Positions 22,865 to 32,652 of a stretch of DNA of 39,550 nucleotides are shown here, one piece after another. Position 1 is the first letter of the stretch; every line of letters begins with the position of its first letter. Source of the stretch: Kipferlia bialata (lineage: Eukaryota > Fornicata); NCBI GenBank assembly GCA_003568945.1, contig BDIP01000037.1, positions 1 to 39,550 of the forward strand, read 5' to 3'. The translations under genes were made by a program, and so were the position numbers. The notes below the pieces were generated by a model. It searched no databases. It saw only the letters and a list, made by a program, of their open reading frames with translations, and was not told where the DNA came from.

Positions 22865-25800
22865 CTATCTCTTGAGCCAGAGGTACACAGTATGGGGCAT
22901 GATGGGTCCGTATGCCCCCTTGATAAGGGTGCCATATACAGAGGCAGCCCAACTAGGCACAAACCTGGCAAGGCCTGATGGATGAGACAGGAGAGAGACT
23001 AGAAGTGTTACATGTCTGGTCAGAGTTAAATATTAATAGAAACTAAAAGGTAAAACACAAGACAGAGAGCCAGTCCTGACCTCTCTTGCCCGGTATCTCC
23101 CTCATGCAGGTCTGTGTCTCTGGGTGGCAGGGCAGCATCACCCTGTACTTCATGATGGATGCACCTGGGTCCATGGCCTGTATGGCCTGGACAGACTGTG
23201 CTACTACCATGTCCCCAGGAGAGATGGGGTCTGAACTGGCACTGGGCTGGGAGTATATGGAGTGGCCATACTCTATCGACCACGGGGACACCCCCATAGC
23301 CTGGGGTGAGAGCATGATGCACATACGATACCAGTCACGTATATATATATATATGGGTGGATACATGACAACTCTCATCTATACATGGACAGTATCAGTA
23401 TCAGTGTCAGTATCAGTCACCTCCAAGGAGTCGTCGAGCAAACACACCCCTCCCGCTGTGGTGTTCAGGATGGACTGGAGGGGGTGCGACCGCTGCAGCC
23501 TGGGGTGAGGTAGTTCCAGACTGTCACATACTAGCACTCATGAATTATATATACAAGTTTATATACATCTACCGCACCTGTTAAACATGCCTCGTGTGAA
23601 CTGGTAGACACAGAAGACACAGAGTGCATACACCCCGATGCAGACTGCAAAGAGTAACAGGGCCATGAGCCTAAGGGTGCGGTACTTGACCAGGGCATCC
23701 TGTCCGGCCCTGACCTGGGGTGAGGGGTGGGGGGTGAGTGACGCATATCGGTGGTGGGTGAAAGGGTGAAAGTAGCGTGTACCTTGGACGGAGTGCACCT
23801 CTTCGACTCTGCCTTGCGGGCTGCCTTCACCTTGTCATGGGCACCGATCAGGATGTACATCGCGTAGCTAGGGTAAGGTAGGGATCATACTTCACTCAAA
23901 GAAAGTGATCTACCCAACCTATACCAGCACAAGTAGAACCTCTATATACACATACATACACACCTTGGTATGACTGCCGCCAGCCCCACCGTCATGAGTG
24001 TGAGGGGTGCCAGAGTGACATGGCCGTCTGACAGTCTGACGCCATACAGACACACGCTCACCAGCAGACCCAGAGAGCACACAAGACCCACAGTGCGGCC
24101 TGGGGGTTACAGAGCGTGTATCAGATATAAAATCAATCATAATGCAGTGCTGGTTCTAGTTCCTAAAAATAACACATATAGTACAAGAAAGTAATTGCCA
24201 CAACATGTGTCCTACCTGCCAGAGCCAATGAGAGGGTGAGAGGCTTGGAGTGGCGACTCTTAGGCTTAACACGGTGTCTGGGATGAGGGAAGGATATAGA
24301 GAACCACATCATGTGGTCCACATGTATTGAGAAACACAAGTATATAGTAACACATACACACGATGACAACACAGCTATTGGGGGGGGGGGCTAGATAAGT
24401 ATTATACACACACACCTGCACCACGTAAGTAGAAGCAAGCCCAGGGGGGCAAGGATGAAGAGAGGCCCAGCGGCCAGAAGAACGATGCTGAGGGTGAGAC
24501 ACACAGTAAGAAGTAGGTGTTTACAGATACCACGCACCTGAGGCCCGAGGAGGTGTCGAGGTGTCTGGTGAGTGCATGGGCAGACCCTATCACAGGGGCC
24601 TGGGGTAGGGGGGGGGCAAGGACAGAGACAGAGCCAATAACTACACATACATATGATACTTATGTCAACACAGCTGAACTCATAGAGATCAATGGCCAAA
24701 ACACTAATACAATATATACACACACATACCCCAAATGCCACTGTGTCCAGGACAAAGCTACAGAGGATGCCGGCCAACAGCCCTATGAGCCCAGCCTCCA
24801 GCACCCGAACAGGGCACAGGCCCTCGGACACAGTGGTCCCTGGAGTCGGAGAGGGGTGGAACCACATGTTTATATCAATATATCTCAATATACAATCATA
24901 CTATCTACAGTGGAGCTACATGTATATGAGTATACATATATATCTGCAGTGCATTGTGGCCCATACCCTGTGCCTCCGGGGCATGTGCCAGGGCCTCTGT
25001 CTCAGCCGTGGATGCACCCAGGAACCTCTGCTCTGCCGCAAACATCTCGTCACTCTGCTTCTCGGTCTGTCTGTGGAGCCTTGCCAGATCCTGGTCAATG
25101 CCGGTCTGGGCCTGACTTCTGTTGACCTGGTGAGGGCTGTGCAGGGTGGCAGAGGCAGGGGTGTACGGCAGGGGAGGTCTGCGTCTCTCTCTCTCCTTCA
25201 TCCTCTGTCTAGCAAGCTCCCGCTGACTAGCATGGGACGGCTTGCGCTCCTTCTCTGCTCTGTGCAGTCTATAGTGAGGTAGGTCTTTAGCGAGGGATAT
25301 GAAAATGGGGATACAAAACGAAAATGAAAAGAGGGGGAGAGGGGAGGTTAGATGGTGGAAGTAAGGACAGAACATTTGTGGAAGACTATATGGCTGTGTT
25401 ACTGAGTGGGTCAGACCAGCAATACCCTGCACTGGATGTCATACACATTATATATACATAACCCCCACCTGCAGAGGATGTATCCCAGGGCCAGGACGTA
25501 AGGCATGAGCCTCAGATCGTAGACTCCACACACATATGCAGAGACAGAGAGTCCAATCAGCTGGTATCTGGGGGTTAGTATCCATTAATTAATCACTACT
25601 CCTATCTCTCACTATCCCTTCATATACATATCCCATATGCTAGGCAGACTACACTGATGCAGAGGCTTGACTCACCCGTATCCCCTGTCAGTCGATAGAC
25701 ACAGGCCAAGGGCAACAGTCAGGGCGGCCTGGGCTACAGCAGGGGTAGAGAGTCTGGCAGTGAGAGGGAGCTGTCTCACTCACAGGAGATGTATCCAACA

Positions 25801-26755
25801 CGGCCCCATCTATGCCGTATCACCTAGTTGCAGTGTATGCCAGAGGTCCAGCACTCACAGTCAGCAGCATCAGGATGCATGGGGTCAGTGGTGGTGGCAT
25901 ACGCATAGACACATGATACAAATTATAATATGTTTGAATGGATGGCCCACGGTGTGGATGCCATTGATACATTGATACATACCCGGAGAGAGGAACCTGA
26001 TTCTTCTGCGCCTGTCTAGTCTCCAGAGCCCTCCCATGCCGTCCTCGTCACTGTCCTTCTGCCTCTCCTTCTCGAGCTTCCTCTCTCTCTCCCTGTCCCT
26101 CTCCTGATCGGATGTCTTTCTGGCACTGAAGTACCACTCATCTGTCGGGTGAGTGGTACTGTATATGTGGCAGTATACACATAGATACACATTACACCCT
26201 GTACTCAGCAACAGTATCCGTACCGAGGTTGATGGCTGCGAGGTTACACCCTGCCACCGTCGCCATCCCCACCAGCAGTCTGGCTATGGCTAGGGGCACC
26301 CTGTTGGATATGTTGACCATGGAGCACAGAAGCTGGGGTCAGACGGATACGGAAGAGAGGGGGGGGGGGGGGCACTAGAAGAATAAATGAAGCCAGCGGG
26401 TGGGGCCCTTTCGACTGCACCCACCTGGAATGGGGACACCAGGACATAGAGGAGTAGAGCAGGGGCAGTGGCAAACACGTGGCCTGCCTGTCTGGTGTAA
26501 GGGTCTAGTCGCGTGCCCAAATGACACAACAGAGATATATGTGTAACCATATGTCTAGAAGAGTGTTATCTTAGTTAGTGCGGAAAGCCACCTGATGCCC
26601 TGGAATGCTATGTCTAGATATGTCAATGTATGCCTATGTATGTATAAGTATGTGAAAGCACACCCCGCACCTGATGCCCTGGAATGCTATGTCTCTGACC
26701 AGGATGTCGTATAGGAACTCGTGGGTGGAGGTCTCTTCCTCTGAAGTCAGACAGA

Positions 26756-26794
<39 letters not shown>

Positions 26795-27898
26795 CCACCT
26801 GCCATGAACCCCATCCTGGTGGCACAGTACAGCATGACCAGACCCAGGGGGACACTGGCCAGGAAGTACGGGTCCTTCATGTACCTGGGGGTGGGGTATG
26901 ATAGGGGTTGAGCAGTGCAAGGGTGTATAATGTCCATCTCCATACCTCTTCACGGCCTCATAGAGCGTGTTGCTCTTCAGTAGGTCCTTGACCTATGGTA
27001 AGGAGAAGTCAGGGGTAGCAGCTACAGGTGTCGACAGGTATAGATCCAACTGACACTGGACACACCTTGATGGCGGGTATCTGCTTGTCAGTCCACCTCG
27101 GGTAGTCCCCCTCCCCCTCACCCTCAGGGGCGGTCTTGACCAGATAGATCATGGCCGTGTCCTGGCAATGAGACACACATACACACACAGTGGCATAACT
27201 AAGCAATACAGGATACCAACCCAGAAGAAACCCACAGACACGTCTACATCAACCTATACACATAAACAATACCTCTGAGAAGTTGACGCTGGACTGTTCG
27301 GGTACAAAGGACCTAGGGAACTTGAGGTCGACTTGGTAGAAGCTAGAGATCAGAATGGGTCTAGGTGCAATAGATACACAATTACCATCTGCCAACACAT
27401 CCTATCGTATCCAACCACCTACGGTGCCCCACCTGAATATGCTCCCCCCTATGGACCCCTGCTTGGCCCCACAGGCATGGCAGCACAGGTACAGAGAGAT
27501 CTGGGGTGAGGCCTGACAACGACCATTGCCATACCCTATCCTATAGCATTATATCCCGTACCTTTCTGTCGTTGACTATCTGTGCCTGACAGGCATAGTC
27601 AGCCAGACCCAGAGGGACAGTCAGGGTGTAGTACACCTGGGGTGGGGGGGAGCCGCCAGTATAGATTGCATATATTAGAGGATATATTGGAGTATCAGCA
27701 TTGCAAGGGGTATCATGGTCATACCTGACACGATCTAAAACTATAGGGCTATTGACTGTACCCACCTTAGACCCGTCGTCCAGGATGTTTTGTTCAAAGG
27801 CAGAGTGGATAACAGGCTCATCCTGATAGATGATGGAGCCTAGGGTGAGGGAGGAAGGGGGGGGGGGATAGAGACAGTATCCCACTCCACCATGCACA
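22865..27898 (-). CDS. Large multi-pass membrane protein, 5' end missing in gap
   Basis: Twenty-five visible exons join in phase on the minus strand and end in TAG at 22865-22867, giving about 830 residues. The start lies in or beyond the N gap. The first visible part looks lumenal or extracellular (YYTLTVPLGLADYACQAQIV, LYLCCHACGAKQGSIGGSIF, FYQVDLKFPRSFVPEQSSVN). It is followed by some ten membrane segments such as YFLASVPLGLVMLYCATRM, VFATAPALLLYVLVSPF, LAIARLLVGMATVAGCNLAA, IVLLAAGPLFILAPLGLLLL, GLVCSLGLLVSVCLYGV and LMALLLFAVCIGVYALCVF. Charged loops lie between them: one rich in Arg, Glu and Lys at 25985-26160, and one with TEKQSDEMFAAEQRF at 24960-25275. CLPTM1 and meckelin were considered from layout, but no motif matched. 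The function is unknown. One intron carries a duplicated exon end, and another has its 3' splice site in a perfect hairpin. Confidence 0.75.
26130..26160 (-). repeat. Perfect 11-bp hairpin enclosing a 3' splice site
   Basis: AGTACCACTCA (26130-26140) and TGAGTGGTACT (26150-26160) are exact reverse complements around a nine-base loop. In the minus-strand transcript the loop reads CCCGACAGA, so the acceptor AG and first exon base of DEWYFSA... are in the loop and the CTCAC branch-like motif is in the stem. Confidence 0.85.
26590..26694 (-). repeat. Direct duplication of an exon end and its donor
   Basis: CACCTGATGCCCTGGAATGC plus TATGTCT occurs at about 26590-26616 and again at about 26668-26694, identical over 27 bases at a 78-base offset. 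In the sense of the membrane-protein gene this is AG-ACATAGCATTCCAGGGC-ATCAG|GTG, the end of the exon encoding DIAFQGIR with its donor. The second copy lies inside the intron. Confidence 0.85.
26759..26792. repeat. (AG)17 microsatellite
   Basis: Seventeen AG units lie in an intron of the minus-strand membrane-protein gene. In the sense strand they form a CT tract shortly before the acceptor. Confidence 0.9.
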
Positions 27899-27899
27899 C

Positions 27900-28755
27900 N
27901 NNNNNNNNNNNNNNNNNNNNNNNNNNNNNNNNNNNNNNNNNNNNNNNNNNNNNNNNNNNNNNNNNNNNNNNNNNNNNNNNNNNNNNNNNNNNNNNNNNNN
28001 NNNNNNNNNNNNNNNNNNNNNNNNNNNNNNNNNNNNNNNNNNNNNNNNNNNNNNNNNNNNNNNNNNNNNNNNNNNNNNNNNNNNNNNNNNNNNNNNNNNN
28101 NNNNNNNNNNNNNNNNNNNNNNNNNNNNNNNNNNNNNNNNNNNNNNNNNNNNNNNNNNNNNNNNNNNNNNNNNNNNNNNNNNNNNNNNNNNNNNNNNNNN
28201 NNNNNNNNNNNNNNNNNNNNNNNNNNNNNNNNNNNNNNNNNNNNNNNNNNNNNNNNNNNNNNNNNNNNNNNNNNNNNNNNNNNNNNNNNNNNNNNNNNNN
28301 NNNNNNNNNNNNNNNNNNNNNNNNNNNNNNNNNNNNNNNNNNNNNNNNNNNNNNNNNNNNNNNNNNNNNNNNNNNNNNNNNNNNNNNNNNNNNNNNNNNN
28401 NNNNNNNNNNNNNNNNNNNNNNNNNNNNNNNNNNNNNNNNNNNNNNNNNNNNNNNNNNNNNNNNNNNNNNNNNNNNNNNNNNNNNNNNNNNNNNNNNNNN
28501 NNNNNNNNNNNNNNNNNNNNNNNNNNNNNNNNNNNNNNNNNNNNNNNNNNNNNNNNNNNNNNNNNNNNNNNNNNNNNNNNNNNNNNNNNNNNNNNNNNNN
28601 NNNNNNNNNNNNNNNNNNNNNNNNNNNNNNNNNNNNNNNNNNNNNNNNNNNNNNNNNNNNNNNNNNNNNNNNNNNNNNNNNNNNNNNNNNNNNNNNNNNN
28701 NNNNNNNNNNNNNNNNNNNNNNNNNNNNNNNNNNNNNNNNNNNNNNNNNNNNNNN
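27900..28755. other. Assembly gap (856 N)
   Basis: This is unknown sequence, flanked by an 11-G run (27857-27867) on the left and a 23-C run (28769-28791) on the right, so homopolymers probably broke the assembly. It hides the 5' end of the minus-strand membrane-protein gene and possibly the promoter of TBP. Any reading frame drawn across it is an artefact. Confidence 0.98.
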
Positions 28756-29093
28756 TCTGTCACCCCAACCCCCCCCCCCCCCCCCCCCCCCATGTTCCGA
28801 GTCACCGTTCAGTCTCTGAAACAATATTCATATCTCACCATCAGAGTACGGGTGCACCCACAGGGGGACGGCGAAAGAGGGCCAAGGTGGGACTATATAT
28901 TCATTGTGACACATTATCTATTCCCTCGTCTGTCAGTGTGTATATGCCATATGCACTCTACGGAGTCCGCCAACCCTTCCTTCAATAGTAACCCGATCAT
29001 ATTTATCAAGCTTGTAACAGTCATCACACTCTAAATGCAACACGGTAAGTCTAGTTCCATATTGTATGTAGTATATATACCTCCTCACCGCAG
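28756..29093. other. Region 5' of TBP
   Basis: No certain exon. An ATG at 28792 opens MFRVTVQSLKQYSYLTIR up to AGA|GTACGG in phase 0. A mini-exon after TAACAG at 29012 (SSHSKCNT, donor ACG|GTAAGT at 29044) could connect it in phase to the first sure TBP exon. ATG 29034 itself is out of frame. This is a possible, unproven N-terminus. Confidence 0.3.
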
Positions 29094-31573
29094 GCCACCC
29101 ACGCCCTTGAGGAGCCCCTGCTGTCTGAGAAGCCTGTCTCTGCCCAGGAGCTGAGGGAGGCAGTGCCCATGGAGATGGTGGTGCAGTACGTGGAGTGTGT
29201 ATATGTATATGTATTAGTATTCAAATGGTTGTGCAGTACGTGTAGTGTGTGTATCTAACTGTGTGTGTCACTACACCTTCCTGCCTCCTCCCTACCTCAC
29301 CCCCAGCAACGTGATCGTGTCCTTCTCCACGGGTGTCAACATAGACCTCAAGCAGGTGGGGTAGGGAGAGAGAGCTCTTTGCATATATTTCGTACTATGT
29401 ACCTATCCACTCCTCACTCCCAGATTGCCCTGTCCGTCAGACATGCCGAGTACAACCCAGGTGGGGATGGCTCATTGTGTAGATATATATCGAATCAGAA
29501 CATAAGGAATGGGTATAGTGTGTCTCTTTATGTGTGCAGTGTCTTCTATGGCTGATGTCGGGTGCAAGACTAGAGGAAGAGGGGGAAAGTGAGCTTCACC
29601 ATAAACGCGCTCCCCCCACCTAACCCCCAGGCAAGATTGCCTCTGTGACTGTGCGTCTATTCCCAGACTCCATCAGGTGGGATGGTTATATGTTTGTTAT
29701 GTGTTTATGTATACGTATATGTGTGTGTGTATGTAGTATGTATGAGTGTGTGTTTCTAACCAGTTCTCATCGTACTTCATAGAGACTTATGTATTCATTG
29801 TATCTGACACCAGGCAAAGGGAGGAAGATAGGGTTAGAGAGGAAGAGGAGAGAGCAGAGAGAGAGAGAGCCGCCATTGAGGCAGCGGAGGCGGCAGATGC
29901 TGAGGCTGAGGCAGATGCTGAGGCAGAGGCAGAGGCAGAGGCAGAGGGTGAGGCAGAGGCAGAGGTAGAGGTAGAGACAGAGGGAGAGGGAGAGGGGAGT
30001 GAGGCAGACAGTGTGGTAGAAGTGTCGAGTGAGAGTGAGTTTGAGGTGCCAGAACTCCCAGAAGGTATGAGGATGTATAAGTATATATTTATATTTGAGA
30101 TCATATTCTAGTGGGTGTTTTGTTCGTAGTGTGTATCTATCTCCCTCTCACCCCTTAGACGGTGTCCCTGTCCCCTCCAAGAGAGTGACCAGGGTATCTA
30201 AGAAGGGCAAGAAGGGTAAGAAGGGGTCTAAGAAGAAGACAAAGGGCAAGGGCAAGGCCAGACCTCAGCGGAGGGTGGTCCCAGTGTCAGCATCCATATC
30301 GGCATTCGGAAAGGTATGGTTGCACAGTCTGTCTACTGTCTACTGTCTACTATCCCTTCCTCCCCTTGTCTCCCCTGATATTACTCCTCACCCCCCAGGT
30401 CATTGTCAGAGGTGCCACCACTGTGAAGTCATCTGTCAATGCAGCCAAGTCGGTGGTCGGGATCCTGAGGTACAGTGCTTGTATTCAATACAGCTAGACC
30501 CATATCAACCACATACCCTACCCATCCACTGATGATCCCAGGGCCCTTGGGTACAACGCCACCATCTCCCAGTTTGGGGTCAGGAACACCCTAGCCAGGT
30601 ATAGATTGGTGGGCTCTGTCTCCCGAAGTATTTCAACCTCATGTCGAGCGTGACACCAACCCACACATGTATCCCTATGCCTCTGGTAACCCACTCTCTG
30701 CCGCATACACCTCATCCGTATTCACCTGTATCTCACCCCAGTGCCAATGTCGGCTTCCCTGTCAACCTCGTCACCCTCGCTGAGGGGTCTCCCAACGCGA
30801 GATACGAGCCTGAGCTCTTTGCCGGCCTGCAGTACCGCATCCCATCGTCCCTAGTCCCGGGGTCCAGGCCCAACTCTAGGACGGTCGTGACAGTGTTCAG
30901 TAACGGAAAGTGCATAATCGCGGGAGCAGTTGATCAGAACGAGATCACAGGTGGGTCCCGTGTATTCACTTCAGTATAAACCTCCCTCGTCTCTCTCTCT
31001 GTGCCTCGTGTTCCTCATCTGACTCCGCAGGTGCCATGTGTGTTCTGTACCCTAGGCTACTGTCAGCCAGGATTGCTGGCAGCGGCATATCAGTGTCATC
31101 CTCCTTTGCCCAGTTCACAGCATCAAAGGTGTATAACTCGACTCTTTGTCTCTCTTCCTTTCTACCAGTCTCTACCTGTCTATCCCTAACCCTTAGGCTG
31201 CCCCCTCTGTTGCCCATGACCTGCCCCCCCAGAACGAGCCAGTGCCACGGTCGACACCAGGGTATGCCCATATATCTCAGTACTCTACTACAGAGCCTCT
31301 CGATCCCAGTGTTCCCCTCTACCTCACCCTCCAGTGCCCCATCCGACGGCATGGCTGGTCCCCCAGGGCCCAACGACATACACACCCAGGTGGGTGGTGT
31401 CCAGTACAGTGCTGACTATGCCTATCCCTATATGTGTATATATATGTATATATTACGTAAAGAGAAATATACCTACAAATCCATGCCCTCACCCCCAGCC
31501 CCTGGAGGATGACCCCGACAGGATGGTCGGTGGGGGGGATGACGACCTCGACGACCTCGACGACTTCTTCTGA
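29094..31573 (+). CDS. TBP: TATA-box-binding protein with large charged insertion
   Basis: TBP bends promoter DNA and nucleates pre-initiation complexes. Thirteen exons join in phase to TGA 31571-31573, giving about 480 residues. Repeat 1 reads NVIVSFSTGVNIDLKQIALS, VRHAEYNPGKIASVTVRLF, then (after an insertion) SASISAFGKVIVRGA and NAAKSVVGILRALGY. Repeat 2 reads FGVRNTLASANVGFPVNLV, YEPELFAGLQYR and TVVTVFSNGKCIIAGAV. These match the two-fold TBP saddle. The insertion of about 130 residues lies between strands S2 and S3 of repeat 1: first Glu/Ala-rich (AEAEADAEAEAEAEAEGEAE), then Lys-rich (KKGKKGKKGSKKKTKGKGK). Repeat 2 has a smaller insert (PSSLVPGSRPNS) at the matching place. The tail ends in DDDLDDLDDFF. 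The true start is uncertain. ATG 29169 would begin MEMVVQYVDNV, right at the core, while coding-like sequence (LEEPLLSEKPVSAQELREAV) precedes it. Confidence 0.9.
29175..29250 (+). repeat. Direct duplication spanning a TBP exon end
   Basis: 26 bases at 29175-29200 recur at 29225-29250 with two differences (50-base offset). The first copy contains the donor that keeps frame, TACGTGGA|GTGTGT, and the second lies within the intron. Confidence 0.8.
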
Positions 31574-32652
31574 GGGGTATTGCTTCTTTAGTACAATAGA
31601 GTGTCGTTCCTTTTCCCTTGCATCTTCTGGTCGGTGAAGGCTACTATGATGACTTCTTCTATGAGTAGTCAAGTTGGCTGCCAACACAGTGCAATAGAGA
31701 GAATCTTTCTAGCATACACGGAGGTTACTGGCTATAACTCAAATATAGTGGCCGTTTTCGTTAAAGACTAATGGTATCCCCCCACGCTAGACAGCACAAA
31801 AGTGCTAATACACTGGCCCAGTGACTGGGACGCCTAATCCATTGATGCGATGCTTTTCACTCATTATTGTATGATAAAATGTATCACAAGTATAGGTAAT
31901 ATAGCCATTCGATATGAGGGGGAGTTCATGTGAGCGGGGTGAGATGTGGGCATAGCATCGATCTCGACGAGCCATCCGCCATCATAGTGCACAATGGATC
32001 GGGAGCGTGACAGTAAAGGACTGCTGATGGTAACATAGCTTCTGTGAATGACCAGTGGGAAGTTCACACTGGGAATTGTACAGGAGAACAATCTCTACAA
32101 CTCTCTTCCTATATACCTATATACCTATATAGTATACGTGACGTATTACGTGAGTCTGGATTTGCATAGTCTGCATAGCCTGTAAGGCGGGCCGATATTC
32201 AGAACAGAGGTGTGCTTGTCTATGTAGACTCCACAACGTAGAGTCTAGCCAGACTCTGGCTGAGAGAGGATATTGTCCTCTCATCAGTCCTAGTCTAGGG
32301 CGTAGAGTCTACGCCGTAGACTACGGTTCCCGAACCGAACCATCTCGTTGACAATTCTTCTGTACGAGGAAGAATCATCATACAGGTTGCGTCTAGAGTA
32401 TGTCTCCGATGTTTGATCGAACCTCTTGGTATAATAACAGTTCTCAACCCACTCTCAACATTACTCTCAATTCCAAGTTCCATTGTGTTCTATGTCTAGC
32501 TTGCAAGCGGCGCCCAACTGGATATATCTATGTATGTGGCAGGGGCGAGTACTTGGACCAAAGTGGGGATCCGGAGAGCTCCACATCACCCCCTCGGTCT
32601 AGAGGCCCTTAACACCGTGTGTACAGTGTCAAGGGCCTCCAGAACGAGAGGA
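31574..32652. other. Convergent intergenic region with structured segment
   Basis: The region lies between the TBP stop and the end of the RNase III-like gene. It holds a second copy of the TBP terminal coding motif (31629-31668), an AT-richer stretch (31680-32160) with no convincing exon, and a run of five hairpins at 32225-32336. No protein gene is supported. Confidence 0.55.
32225..32336. ncRNA. Candidate structured RNA: five consecutive hairpins
   Basis: Five stems follow one another in 112 bases: TAGACTC/GAGTCTA (32225-32247), AGCCAG-ACT-CTGGCT (32247-32261), CTGA-GAGAGGA-TATTG-TCCTCTC-A-TCAG (32260-32287), CGT-AG-AGTCTAC-GCC-GTAGACT-ACG (32301-32325) and GGTT-CCCG-AACC (32325-32336). 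Because inverted repeats read on both strands, the strand cannot be told. No known RNA family was recognised. The density of exact stems is the only evidence. Confidence 0.35.

Noticed and set aside
22865-27898. CLPTM1 or meckelin (TMEM67) for the minus-strand membrane protein
   Set aside because: Only the general layout fits. None of the conserved strings of either family was found.
27541-28824. Open frames running through the N block on both strands
   Set aside because: They are open only because the 856 unknown bases contain no stops. Real exons lie on the left side only.
29034-29044. ATG at 29034 as the TBP start
   Set aside because: Its only good donor (ACG|GTAAGT) puts the next exon in a frame that stops at once. 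It may be an upstream ATG in the leader.
29787-30104. Minus-strand Ser/Ala-rich frame over the TBP insertion
   Set aside because: It is the shadow of the Glu/Ala-rich plus-strand exon and has no splice partners.
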